Origin: Tridacna crocea
Lineage: Eukaryota > Mollusca > Bivalvia > Cardiida > Cardiidae
DNA: 64,000 bases
Direction of reading: 5' to 3'
Assembly: GCA_943736015.1 (NCBI GenBank)
Contig: OX031070.1
Coordinates: 20,419,673-20,483,672, forward strand
Shown here: in pieces, positions 44,801 through 56,800 of the stretch
Numbering within the stretch: position 1 is the first letter of the stretch
Layout: the number at the start of each line of letters is the position of its first letter
Translations under genes and position numbers: made by a program
The notes under the pieces: generated by a model
What the model saw: the letters and a program-made list of their open reading frames with translations, nothing else
The model's database searches: none
Told to the model about the DNA's origin: nothing

Positions 44801-47800
44801 TGCCTAGTATCATGAATCACAGAGATGCATTGAACCCCATTTTGCCAGAGCCTGGCTCAAATATTTTAATCTTCAATATCATATGATATTCCCCATGTAT
44901 CTGTAGCTCTGCAGACCTTGTGTGACATTTTGAATTATCAGTTATCCTTCATGTTAGTTTTATGTTATTATCGAATTAGCTGGGGTAGAATAAAAAAATG
45001 TACCAACCAATCCCATGTTTTAACTCTTTACCAGATGACAAAATTTTAGAAAGCATTTGCAAGGAACAAATTAGACATCATTAAGAATTAAAATTTGTTT
45101 TGGGAAAGGTGGAAAACATTAAAGGAATGGTGGTTACTTTTCCTACAATGTTTTCAAAAGGTTTCTTTTTCAGGGCTGTTTAAAGTAAGGATTGTGTGTT
45201 AAAGGGTTAAATACCCCAACTTGAGGCCTTTCGAAAATATTTTGGCAAGAAAAGACAATGCTGGTAACCAGTATTTTCAACATTTCCCACAATGTATTCT
45301 ACCCTTTCAAAGACAAATTGCATCAATCGAGCCACATTTTTATATTTTGTCTGCAGTAGCTTTGAATTTAGATGAGTCTAAGTGTTTTTGAAGAGTTAAA
45401 ACTTATTAGAAATATTACTAAATGTTGCAAGTAAAATATTGCTTATACTAATGTTTGAAATATACATTATAGAAGATGGGTAGTTATGTTAAATGCTTGT
45501 CATCAGTCTGCTTTTATTACGTTGCTTGATTTTTTCAGTAAGATGTTGGACGTAAAGTGGAAGAATTGCTATACTCAACTTATTTTGCTTTTGCAGACAT
45601 TGTTTATAAAGATTTCCTAATTGCATATCTATGGCCTTATCTCTGCACAGAACAATCTCAACTTTTAACAACTCTGGGAAAGACAACTTTTGAAAACATG
45701 GGAAAAGGAGAAAATGCTGGTAGCCAGCATTTTCTCCTTTCCCAGAACAAATTTCAATTTTTGAGTCACATCAATTTTGTCGTCTTCAGATGCTTTCAAT
45801 TTGGACCAGTCTTAAATGTTATTGTTTTGTAAAGAGTTAACCAATGAGCCATAAAGTTAAATCAGAAAATAAAGTAATGTTTGATGAAGTTTTTCCTTGG
45901 CCAGAAAGTGCTAATGAGCTGATCATGAGTTTATATTCTTCTGTGGGTGGTTTACATTCACATCGAAATTAGGCTGTTTGGAATATACAGTTTGATCTTG
46001 GACCTGCATTGTTTGCTTTTTTGCTACATATTGTGACAAAACCTCCATTGAATTTACATTATTTACATAATTATGTAGAAGTGAGAATGACTTATATTAT
46101 TTACATAATTATGTGAAATTAGAACGACTGTTTCACTCCTTACACATCACAAGGCTTAAGAAAGCAATTGTCAAATATATGAATTGGCCATTTTAGCTCA
46201 GGAAAAAAGCAACACATACAGTCATACTAAGTCTTGCTGTTTCTAGATCTGAACTTAGAGTTTCCTCCATCATGTGATGATAGCTCATTTGGCCTATGTA
46301 GTGTTGTAAGAATAGGTATTCTGTAGTGGCCAATTGTCTGATTGGAAATCCTGATGTCTGTAGCTATGTCAAGTAGGTTATCATGCTTTGTGAAGCTTTG
46401 CCAAGTAGGCCATCATGTCCTGTGTAGCTGTGTCAAGTATGTTATCATGATCTGTGTAGCTGTGTCAAGTATGTTATGATCTGTGTAGCTGTGTCAAGTA
46501 TGTTATCATGATCTGTGTAGCTGTGTCAAGTAGATTAAAGGTTATCATGTCCTGTGTAGCTGTGTCAAGTATGTTATGATCTGTGTAGCTGTGTCAAGTA
46601 TGTTATCATGATCTGTGTAGCTGTGTCAAGTAGATTAAAGGTTATCATGTCCTGTGTAGCTGTGTCAAGTATGTTATGATCTGTGTAGCTGTGTCAAGTA
46701 TGTTATCATGATCTGTGTAGCTGTGTCAAGTAGATTAAAGGTTATCATGTCCTGTGTAGCTGTGTCAAGTATGTTATCATAATCAGTGTAGCTGTGTCAA
46801 GTAGATTATAGGTTATGTTCTATGTAGATATAAATACATCCTGTTCTGTGTAGATGTGTGAAATAGGTCATCTTGTTCTGTGTAGCTGTGTCAAGTAGGT
46901 TATCATGTTCTGTATAGCTGTGTCAAGTAGGTTATCATGTTCTGTATAGCTGTGTCAAGTAGGTTATCATGTTCTGTATAGCTGTGTCAAGTAGATTATC
47001 ATATTCTCATGTCCTGTGTAGCTGTGTCAAGTCGGTTATTATGTCCTATGTAGCTGTGTCAAGTATGAATGTGTATTAGTGCCTTCTTACTAGTTGTTTG
47101 TCCTGTAAAGTTAGAGCAACATGATGAAACCATGCCATCTTGTAGAAGAAGAAGGAAATCAACGCAATAAAACTGTGTCATTGTTTTGTCATAATTCTGT
47201 TTGTTTCACCTCTCCTCCACTGTCTTTTCACTAACCTCCTGAAACAAATTTGTATCAGACAACTTAAAAAAAAAAAGCTCTTAAAAATGGAAAAATTATG
47301 TATCACACAGTTGGGAGTTTTAATGACCCTGAAGGGAAAAAAACATTGTGGAAAAAGAAGAAAATGCTGCTGAATGCATTTTCCTATTTTACCATGATCT
47401 TTTCTTCCCTTGAACCTTTTACAACATATTTCTGAATTTTAACAATCCTAGGAAAGAAGACTTTCGAAAACATTGATGGAAAAGGAGAAAATTTTCCTGT
47501 TTGTAGTGACAGTTTATATCAACTGTAAATGCATTCAATTTGGACTAGATTAAAGTTTTTCTGTAAGGTAAAAAGATTACATGAATAAAGGTTTAATAAA
47601 TGGATACATTTCAAACACTGTGTTAGACGGACAAATAGATCAGTATGACCTATTTTTCTTTTGAATGTGAGGTAGAATGGTCCTTGGACATGCAAAAAAA
47701 ATAAAAAAAGCAGAAATTTTGCACTCTTATCAGCCTGTGTAAACTATGCAGGTTTACTTGGTTATGTAATTTTTGAACACTATACCACACTGCAAAATTT

Positions 47801-50800
47801 TAGACCTTGCCAAATTGAAAGCATTTACAGACAACAGTTTCATAGTGGCTTACCCATTTACCACACAATGACAACTTATAACACCCTGAAAGAGATGGCT
47901 TTTGAAAACATTGTGGGAAAAGGAGAAAATGTTTGTGACCGGCATTTTTTCCTTTTCCTACAATGTTTTTTTTTACTTCAAAGAAAACACATTTCATATT
48001 AGCCACATTGAAACTGTCATTAGCAAATGCTTTCAATTCAGACAGGTCTAAAGTCTTGTTTCGTGGTAAAGGGTTAAATGACTCAGCTTTCTTTTGACTG
48101 GGTAAAAAACTTTGTGGGAAAAGGAGAAAATGCTGGTTTCCAGCATTTTCTCCTTTTCCCACAATGTTTTCAAAAGGCTTCCTACTTCAGGGTCGTTAAA
48201 AGTCGTCATTGTGTGGTAAAGGGTTAAGATGCAGTGAACCTTCTTTTCATTGAATAAGACGCATTTACAATTTGCAAGGCTCCAATTGTCCAGATTCTGC
48301 AAGTAAAGCAGACTGTGTAGGTAAAAGATCAGGCCGCATGTTTTGTGCAGACTAATCTACATCTACACTGACTCCCAAAAGTAGCTATAGCTATTTAAAG
48401 TGCTTTAGGGACTAACACAATATCACATCCACACCTAGCCCGATCCCTATCCACCCCCACAGGACTTTCACAAATAGATTAAAACCATTCCTTTAGTTTT
48501 GTGTAACTAATATATAGTAGCCTGAAAAACAATGGATTGTTGTCCTGTCATATGCAGTTACTATACAGATTTATTTAAAACTTTGGATGAATTGCATTTA
48601 TAATCTATGAACACTTGTGACCCATCACACAAACAGGAACAGTCTTCGAATTCATTACATCAATTAGATAAAAACAGATCAAAGATAGTGCAGGTCAATT
48701 ATAAGTTGTTAATTAAAAATTGTTGTATAGTAAGTAGAATGACTACTTTACATAGAGAAAATGTTATTAGAACAAAACCACGGTCAACACTGTTCGCAGT
48801 TCTTAGATGGTCCCTTTTTGCGTGACAGGTCAAATTTAGATAAAAGGAAAACATAGTTTCTAAAATGGCATGCAAAACATTTCTTTTCCCACAATGTTTC
48901 CTTCTCTGTCAAAGAAAAATTCCATCATTTAAGTCACATTACAAATATCGTCTGCAAATGCTTTGAATTTGGACCAGTCAACATTATTGGTATGTGGTAA
49001 AGCTTGTTGCTTTTCTCTCAAAAGTCCGTCAAAATTTTTCAAAGTCTTTTTTTTTTCTACAGGGGAATTGGCTCAAATTTCAGTACTAATGGGTTATCCC
49101 TCTTTTATCTATAAATGCAATATCATACTCTCTTTGTGCTTAATAGCTTTAAAAAAAAACATTGTGTGAAAAGGAATGATTGCCTGTGTCATGCAATTTC
49201 CTCTTGTACAGAATTAATTTTCTTTACCGTTGGAAAAGCATATCTTCAACTTAGGATGAGAAAAAAGAAACGAGAATAACCCATTAACTGGCTGGTTTCC
49301 CTAAACTGAGGTCCTGATTTCCTTCGTTTTCAAAAAGATCCAAGACATGATGATACAATTAAACAATACAATACATTGCATTGTATTTGTAATTAAATTA
49401 TGCAAGTTTCAGAGGAATTGGTTGTAAAATGTGGACTTTATCACTCACCCTTAATTGATTGTAAAGTCTCCTTCATTCTCAAATGGTCCAGGGGTGGAAC
49501 TAATTACCACACAACCCATAGGAAAGTAGCATTTTGAAAACATAGTAGGAAAAGGAGAAAAATCTGGTAACCAGTATTTCTCCATTTCTCTGAATGTTTT
49601 CTAACCTTTTACAAAAAAATCCGAGCACATGATCTACATTTAGTTTATCGTCTACAAATGCTTTCATTTGGACAGGCCTAAAATGTTATGGTCTGGTAAA
49701 CAGTTAAATTATGGATATAGACAGACAGTGCATGTTTAACTCATTACCAAAGACAAAATTTTTGACTTGTCCAAATCAAAAGCATTTGCAGACAACAAAA
49801 TAGAAGTAACTGAAAAATTTAAATTTCTCTTATGATGGGTAGAAAACATTGTGGACAAAGGAGAAAATGCTGGTTACCAGCATTTTCTCCTTTTCCCACA
49901 ATGTTTTCTAAAGGCTTCTTTCCAAGGGTCATCAAAAGTAAGGATTGTGTGGTAATGGCTTAAAAGAAAGCTCAGACCGAAAATACTGACTTTATTGCAG
50001 GAAAAAGATTTAAGAGTGTTGAAATTATTAAGTCTGTATCAGACGACAAAGTTTTTTTACTTGTCCAGTTTGAAAACATTTGCATGCTACAAATTAACTA
50101 TGGCTCATGTAATGGGCTTTGTCATGTACAGGCTAGAAGACATTGTGTAAAAAAGGTTGAAACTGCTGGAACTCAGTTATTTTTCCTTTACCCACAACGT
50201 TTTTTGCAAGCTTTGATCCCTAGCATCGTTGTAATTTGATTATCTGGAATACGGTTAACTCTTTACCACACAACCCCGACTTTTAACTACCTTGAGAAGG
50301 AAAGATTTTGAAAACATTGTGGGAAAAGGAGAAAATTCTGGTAACCAGCATTTTCTCCTTTTCCCACAATGTTTTCTACCCGTCTAAATCAAAATTCAGT
50401 TTTTGAGTCGCATTTATTTTGTTGTCTGCAAGTGCTTTAAATTTGAACTAGTCCATAATTTTGTTGTTTGGTAAAGAGTAAAACCATAACATAACTAACA
50501 TTAAACAATTATCCAATAAATGTGTATAAAACAATACCCCTATAATGAATTATGGTTTTATATTTATGTTTAGTAATAGGATATTTAACATGGCCCCTAT
50601 TCACCAACCAGAAAATGAGAAATTTTATTCTAAATCTTAAAGTAACACATATCTGATTGGCTACACCATTTGGTTTAACCAATCAGAAGGTGTTATTTTG
50701 AAATTTAGAAAATTTTGAAGAATATGATTTGAAGAATGGCGTTAGGAATTGTTTGTGAATATGGACCTGAAGATGGTCTTGTTTGTATACAGGGACAGTA

Positions 50801-53800
50801 CCTTTGTTCCCAAACTCAATGTGATAGACACAGAACCAACAGAAGAGCTGATTGTAAAGAACCATTTGTTGTCTGCTCCAGTCCAAGTGATGCACATCAT
50901 GGCTGATCTCAGTCCTAGAGACAGGTATTGTCTTATTTATAGATTATCTTATTTATTTGATATTGAAATAAGTTCATACAAACTATGAGAGTTGATGTTA
51001 GCTGTTCACCAAACTATTTTGATTTTAAGCAACCTGTGGAAGAAAGCTGTTGAAACATTTTGGGAAAAGGAGAAAATGCATTTTCTTTCCTTCTTAAAAT
51101 GTTGTATGTCCCTTTAAAGACAAATCTTGCCTTTTTAGGTGCATTTGGCATGCCCATGTTACCTCAGTTCTTTTCCTCAGCTGTCTTTGAATGTAAATAC
51201 AGCCTGCCTGGGTGGCTTAGTGGTGAGCGTGTAGCACTCATGATTTGGTGGTTGTGAGTTTGATACCCTGTTGAGGCGAACTTTCTTTCCGGCGTATTTT
51301 CGCCTCTAACCTTTGCTGAAGCATGTGAGAAAAGTAGTCGGTGGCTTTGGAAAGAAAGTAATGTAAGTACCGGTGTGAGAAAGCCAGGAAACACATGTGC
51401 GTCACGGACCGCCATGGTATGAGCTTAGCTGTTTAAGTGGCGTTAAACCCCAATACAACCAACCAACATGTAAATACATGTATATCAAATACTGGTCATC
51501 ACATAGCCACATGTTGATAATTTTTATTCATAAATACCTGTGAGAATGTAGTTGCACATCCAGAAATTACCTTTTGTCAAGGAATTGGTTTTTAGCCACA
51601 ATGTTTTAAATACTAATTGGCACAGAACTAAAGTTCTGCAAGGGGCATTCAGTTAGACCAACACAAAGAAATTAAACCAAACTAAACTAAATCACTATTT
51701 CAGAATGGCAACAGATGAGGAGGAGGTTGTTTTATGCACAATTCAGATTGACGCTAATGGAGTGCTCTCAATAAATCCAGATTTCAACAGAGGTAGAAAG
51801 GCATATGTTAAAGAAACAATGAAGGAATTTGGTAGAGGTAAGCCATTTTTTTTTGTAGAATTCAGAGTTTTTAGCTCCACTGGCCGAAGGCCAGCGGGCT
51901 TATGTCATGGCCCGTTGTCCGTAGTGCGTCCATCCATCCGTGCGTCCGTCCGCCCGTGCATTAACTTTTTCTTTAAACATCTTCTTCTCTGAAAGTACCC
52001 ATCCAATTTTGATGAAACTTCACAGAAATGATCCTGCCATGGTCCTCTTCAGAATTTCTTGAAAGAATTTAATTCCTTCAAAAACTCTGGTTGCCATGGC
52101 AACAAAACTGAAAAATTTTGAAAATCTTTGAAAATCTTCTTGTCTGAAACCGTAAGGCCTAGAGCTACCAAATTTGGCATGTAGCTTTATCTAGTGGACC
52201 TCTACCAAGTTTCTTCAAATTATAGGCCTAGGGTCAAAATTGGCCCTGCCCCGGGGGTCACAAGTTTTACATGGGCTTATTTAGGGAGAACTTTAAAACT
52301 CCTCTTCTACCTAGGCATAGGGCCTAGGGCTACCAAATTTGGGATGTTTTATTTAGTGGACCTCTACCAAGAGTGTCTAAATTATAGCCCTGGGGTCAAA
52401 ATTGGCCCCGCCCCGTGGGTAACAAGTTCTACATGGGCTTATATAGGGAGAACTTCAAAATTCTTCTTCCACCTAGCCATAGGGCCTAGGGCTACCAAAT
52501 TCGGCACGTAGCTTTATCTAGTGGACCTTTACCAAGGGTTTCCAACTTATAGCCCAGGGGTCAAATTTGGCCCCGCCCCGGGGGGTAACAAATTTTACAT
52601 GGGCTTATATAGGGAAAACTTTCAAAATCTTGTAGCACCTAGCTATAAGGACTAGAGCTATCAAATTTTGCATGTACCTTTATCTAGGGGGTCTCTACCA
52701 AGGGTGCCCAAAAGTATAGCCCTGGGGTCAAATTTAGCCCCCGTCACAGGGGATCACAAGTTTTGCATTGGCTTACATAGGGAAAATTAAATAATCTACT
52801 TGTACATAGCCATAAGGCATAGGGCTACCAAATTTTGCATGTAGCTTTATCTAATGGGCTTCTACCAAGAGGGCCAAAATTTTAACTTTGGGGGTCAAGT
52901 TTGACCCCATCCCAGGGGTCACAAGTTTTACATTGGCTTTATAAACCTGTCTCATGGGTCACATATTTTACAGGGCCTTTTATTGAGCAGACTTGTTGTA
53001 CAGGGCTTTTTATTGGGCAAGATTAAAAAATCTTCATGTTTATAACCACACATTCTAGTTTCATATTGTAGTCTGGGGTCAAAATTGGCTCCATCCAGGG
53101 ATCACAAGTTTAACATGGGCCTCAAGATGTAGTCACTTTAATTTTATACATTAATCAAGGTAAATAACTCTTTTTATGAAAGATAAAGTTTGGTACTATT
53201 TACCTCCCTTGATTATCAAACTGCATTGATACATGATTTGTGCTAGACATTAAGTTTTTTGATAGAAAATATTCTGTTTTCAAGTGTTATTCATTTTTTT
53301 GATGCTAATAGTTATGCTCACATGAGGTGAATAATAAATTCAGAGTAAGGTTTCTATCATTCAGCTTATTTTTCCAAGGATTTTACCTTTCATGCTAATG
53401 AATTAACCTGCTTGTACTGCCTGACAGTGTTCATTGTTTTTGAAGGCCCTCTTTTTCATGGTCATGAAAACTTCAATTTGTGTGGTAAAGGGTTAAAAAG
53501 CCAGTGGAGCGATACAGGGCCATCATGGCCCTCTTGTTGGACAACTCCATTATGAATGGTGTGTTGAAAAATATAAACCTGTTTGCCATAGAGGAAAAAA
53601 AGGAGGGAGGTGTCTGTAAGATTCAGTACAGTTATTATGGAGATAGAATTGCAAAAAACTGTTTCTCAAATAGAATTGTTAATCTTATATCCTACATAGC
53701 TTGCATATAGTACATGTACTATAAAACCTGCAGTAGATACTTCTGCTGACTTCTGCAGGCATTAAATAAGTCTGTATTAATTGTAGTCTGATCATGGGTT

Positions 53801-56800
53801 TATGATGTCTGCTTTAAATGTTGAAGAGTTTATACTTGAATTAGAATAGTGAAAATATTCAAGATTTGTTTATTTTTTTTTTACAGAGGTTTTTGAATAC
53901 ACCATTGAACATGCTTCTAAAGAGATGAACAGGTAAGAAATATGTTTTTTGGATGCGTGATGGAACAAGTTTATAAAATTACAATCTTTATTAGTCATAT
54001 GAAACATCTTTTGTATTAGAATGCTAAAAATATATTATTAGGGACTATTATCTCTTACATCATGAATGTCATTAGCATATAGACATTACTAACACATTAC
54101 TAACAAACCAACTAACATTGAATTGTAAAGTATGACATCAGATGGCCACAATTTTCCATCATACCAGTTGACGTGACCAACAAAAAAAAGTATGTTTGTT
54201 GTTTAATCCTTTACCTCATAAGGCATTCCTATAGCATCTCTAATTGACCCTAAATAACAGCAAGGATGAGGCTGTTTCTTATGTGTAAATGACACCTTTT
54301 GATAGCATAGAAAACATTGTGACAAAAGGTGAAATTGCTCGTCACGAGCAATTTCACCTTTTGCCACAATGTTTTCTAAAGGCTCCTACAAGCAATGTGT
54401 TGAAATGAGTATCTATGGACTAAAGGGTTAACACTTATTTCCTTTTGCGCCTCAAAAAACTCCCAAGTGATTAATAGACTGAATTTTCATCACTCACTAT
54501 GTTTTAACTCATTACCAAACGACAAAATTTTTTGCATGTCCAAATTGAAAGCATTTGCAGACGACAAAATAAAAGTGACTGAAAATTTGAAATATGTTTT
54601 GTGAAGAAAACATATTGGGAAAAGAAGAAAATGCTGGTGACCAGCACTTTCTCCTTTCCTACAATGTTTTCTACAGGCTTCTTTCTGAGGCTCGTCAAAT
54701 GTAGGGATTGTGTGTTAAAGAAAAAGAAAAGTGTGTGGGTGTGTTTTTTAACCTTTTCAAATAAACATTCACAGGCCACCTTTAAAATTTTGAAACTCAG
54801 CCAACAGAGCAAACCAGCCATGCACTGTAATCTTAAGTTCTGAGACCAAATATTATGGCTTGCTATTAATTTGATGTGTTGTCACTTTCATAAAGTTCCA
54901 ATTAGTATAAGAAAAACTTTGGAAGTTTTCTGTTCCAGAAAATGTAAATTGCCAGACTGACCCTGACAAATTGTTTGTTTGGTTTTACTTATTGTAACTA
55001 CCTCTAGAAATTGTGACAGAGAGCCTTAAAAATGTTTTTCACAAAAAGTATGACCAACAAACATGAATTTAAGTTTTATTTATAATCACATATAATAATG
55101 TTGTTGGGAATTAATTACCCATAATAAGTGATTTTTATTTTTGTAACATGGTTTTCAGAGTTGTATCCTTCATTCAAAAAAGGATATTTCATGATAGGTT
55201 ACGGTAAAATGAATTCATTTGTTTCAGACAAGAACAAGATCGTGAGATGAAGATGTACAGAGAGGTGTATTCGAGACATAAAGACTTTCTGCAAGCATGT
55301 GTGGGAAATGAATTTGAATTGGTATCTATTTCACTTCTTGTAGAAACGACCCTTTCATGAACAATACAAAGTATTACTCACCTGCAGTTTACAGTTTTCA
55401 AAGAAATTGTGTGTTAAAGAGAAATTGATTGTCAAATGCAGTTAATTGTAAGTAATTGGTAGCCTTCTTCTCTTCAGTGATTAGAGAAGATTTCATTGTG
55501 TTGAATTTTAAGTAGTGTTGATTTCTGGTACTCATATTTTACTTGGATGTTAGTAAAGTGTGCTGCAAACTTATTTCAGGAAAAAAATATTTGCCTTTTG
55601 CTTTATTAGTAAGTTTTAAGATTGGTGTGAAAAACTGAAAAAGCTTGACTTAACTGAAACAGTTAGAACATGTATTCTTATGTTTTATGGTGAATTTGGA
55701 AAAAAAAAAAAAAAAAGATATGATTTACCGGTATTTGCATTCCTTTGACATGTCTTGACTTTCTTTATTCCTTACTTTTTATTTTTCACAGCCACCTCAA
55801 GATGTTCTGAGATTGTTAGTTTATGGTGAAATAGGTATGTGAATAGAATTGTTAACACGTAACCCAATGCTTCTGAGGGAAATACTAGACTCTTAAGCAG
55901 ATAGATTACACAGGACGAGAACATGAGTGCTGATTTGAGATCTAGAAGTATTTGTTAAAGTGGCAGAGATATTAATATAGAAAAGTTACATGTATGTATT
56001 GGGTTTTTATATTTCGTGAAGGAGCATAGGGCCACAAAAGAAAAAATAAAAAGAATACCCTAATTACATTTGTTCTCAACTTTTTTTCGTTTGTAAGAAT
56101 TTTGGTAGAATAAAATGATACTGGGTAGGGCAAGGTTGTATGCAAACCACAGGTTCTGCTAGATTTGTCATTTAAAAAAGTTGTCTTCAATTGGCATATC
56201 AATACAGACATAAAAGAAGATTTTTATTGTTTGAAAAAGCACATTATGTTCATCCTCTTCATTGAGTGTGTTTATGTTGCTACCAGTCCATCTTTTTACC
56301 AGTTGACACAGTGCTACTTGGATTTGTTGATATTGAAAGCTATTGCAGCCTACAAATTTGGTGTGGCAAAGAGAATGATGTTTGTCTGTGAAAGTTGAAA
56401 AACAGATAATTATTTCCCAAATAACAAAATTTTACGTTTGTCCAAATTGAAAGCATTTGCTCATAACAAAATAAAAGAGACTCAAAATTTGAAATTTGTT
56501 TTCTGAAGAATAGAAAACATTGTGGGAAAAGGAGAAAATGCTGGTTACCAGCATTTTCTCCTTTTCCCACAATGCTTTCTAAAGGATTCTTTCTTGGGGT
56601 CATCAAAGGTAGGTATTGTGTGGTAATGGTTTACAGGAGCCTGCACTTTGAAATGTTGTACCTTTACCATGCAACCCCTGTTTTAACCACCCTGGACAGC
56701 AGTGCTATAGAAAACATTGTTGGAAAAGGAGAAAATGCTGGTTATCATGTGTTCTACTGTTTTGCAGACATGCTTAAAAGATAGGATGGTTATTATGACT

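Larger units (their letters stand above)
41674..50792 (+). other. MKS1 intron 5, 9.1 kb
   Basis: The largest MKS1 intron. It holds the tandem-core TATACCCC element, the 100-bp higher-order minisatellite, and about a dozen MITEs including the palindromic one. A 72-codon ORF at 48607-48825 has no recognisable features. Confidence 0.8.

Noticed and set aside
46356..47065. CRISPR-like array of about 32-bp repeats
   Set aside because: Direct tandem repeats without unique spacers, in an intron of an animal gene.
48607..48825. 72-codon ORF in MKS1 intron 5
   Set aside because: No recognisable domain, no repeat of it elsewhere, and length expected by chance in AT-rich DNA.
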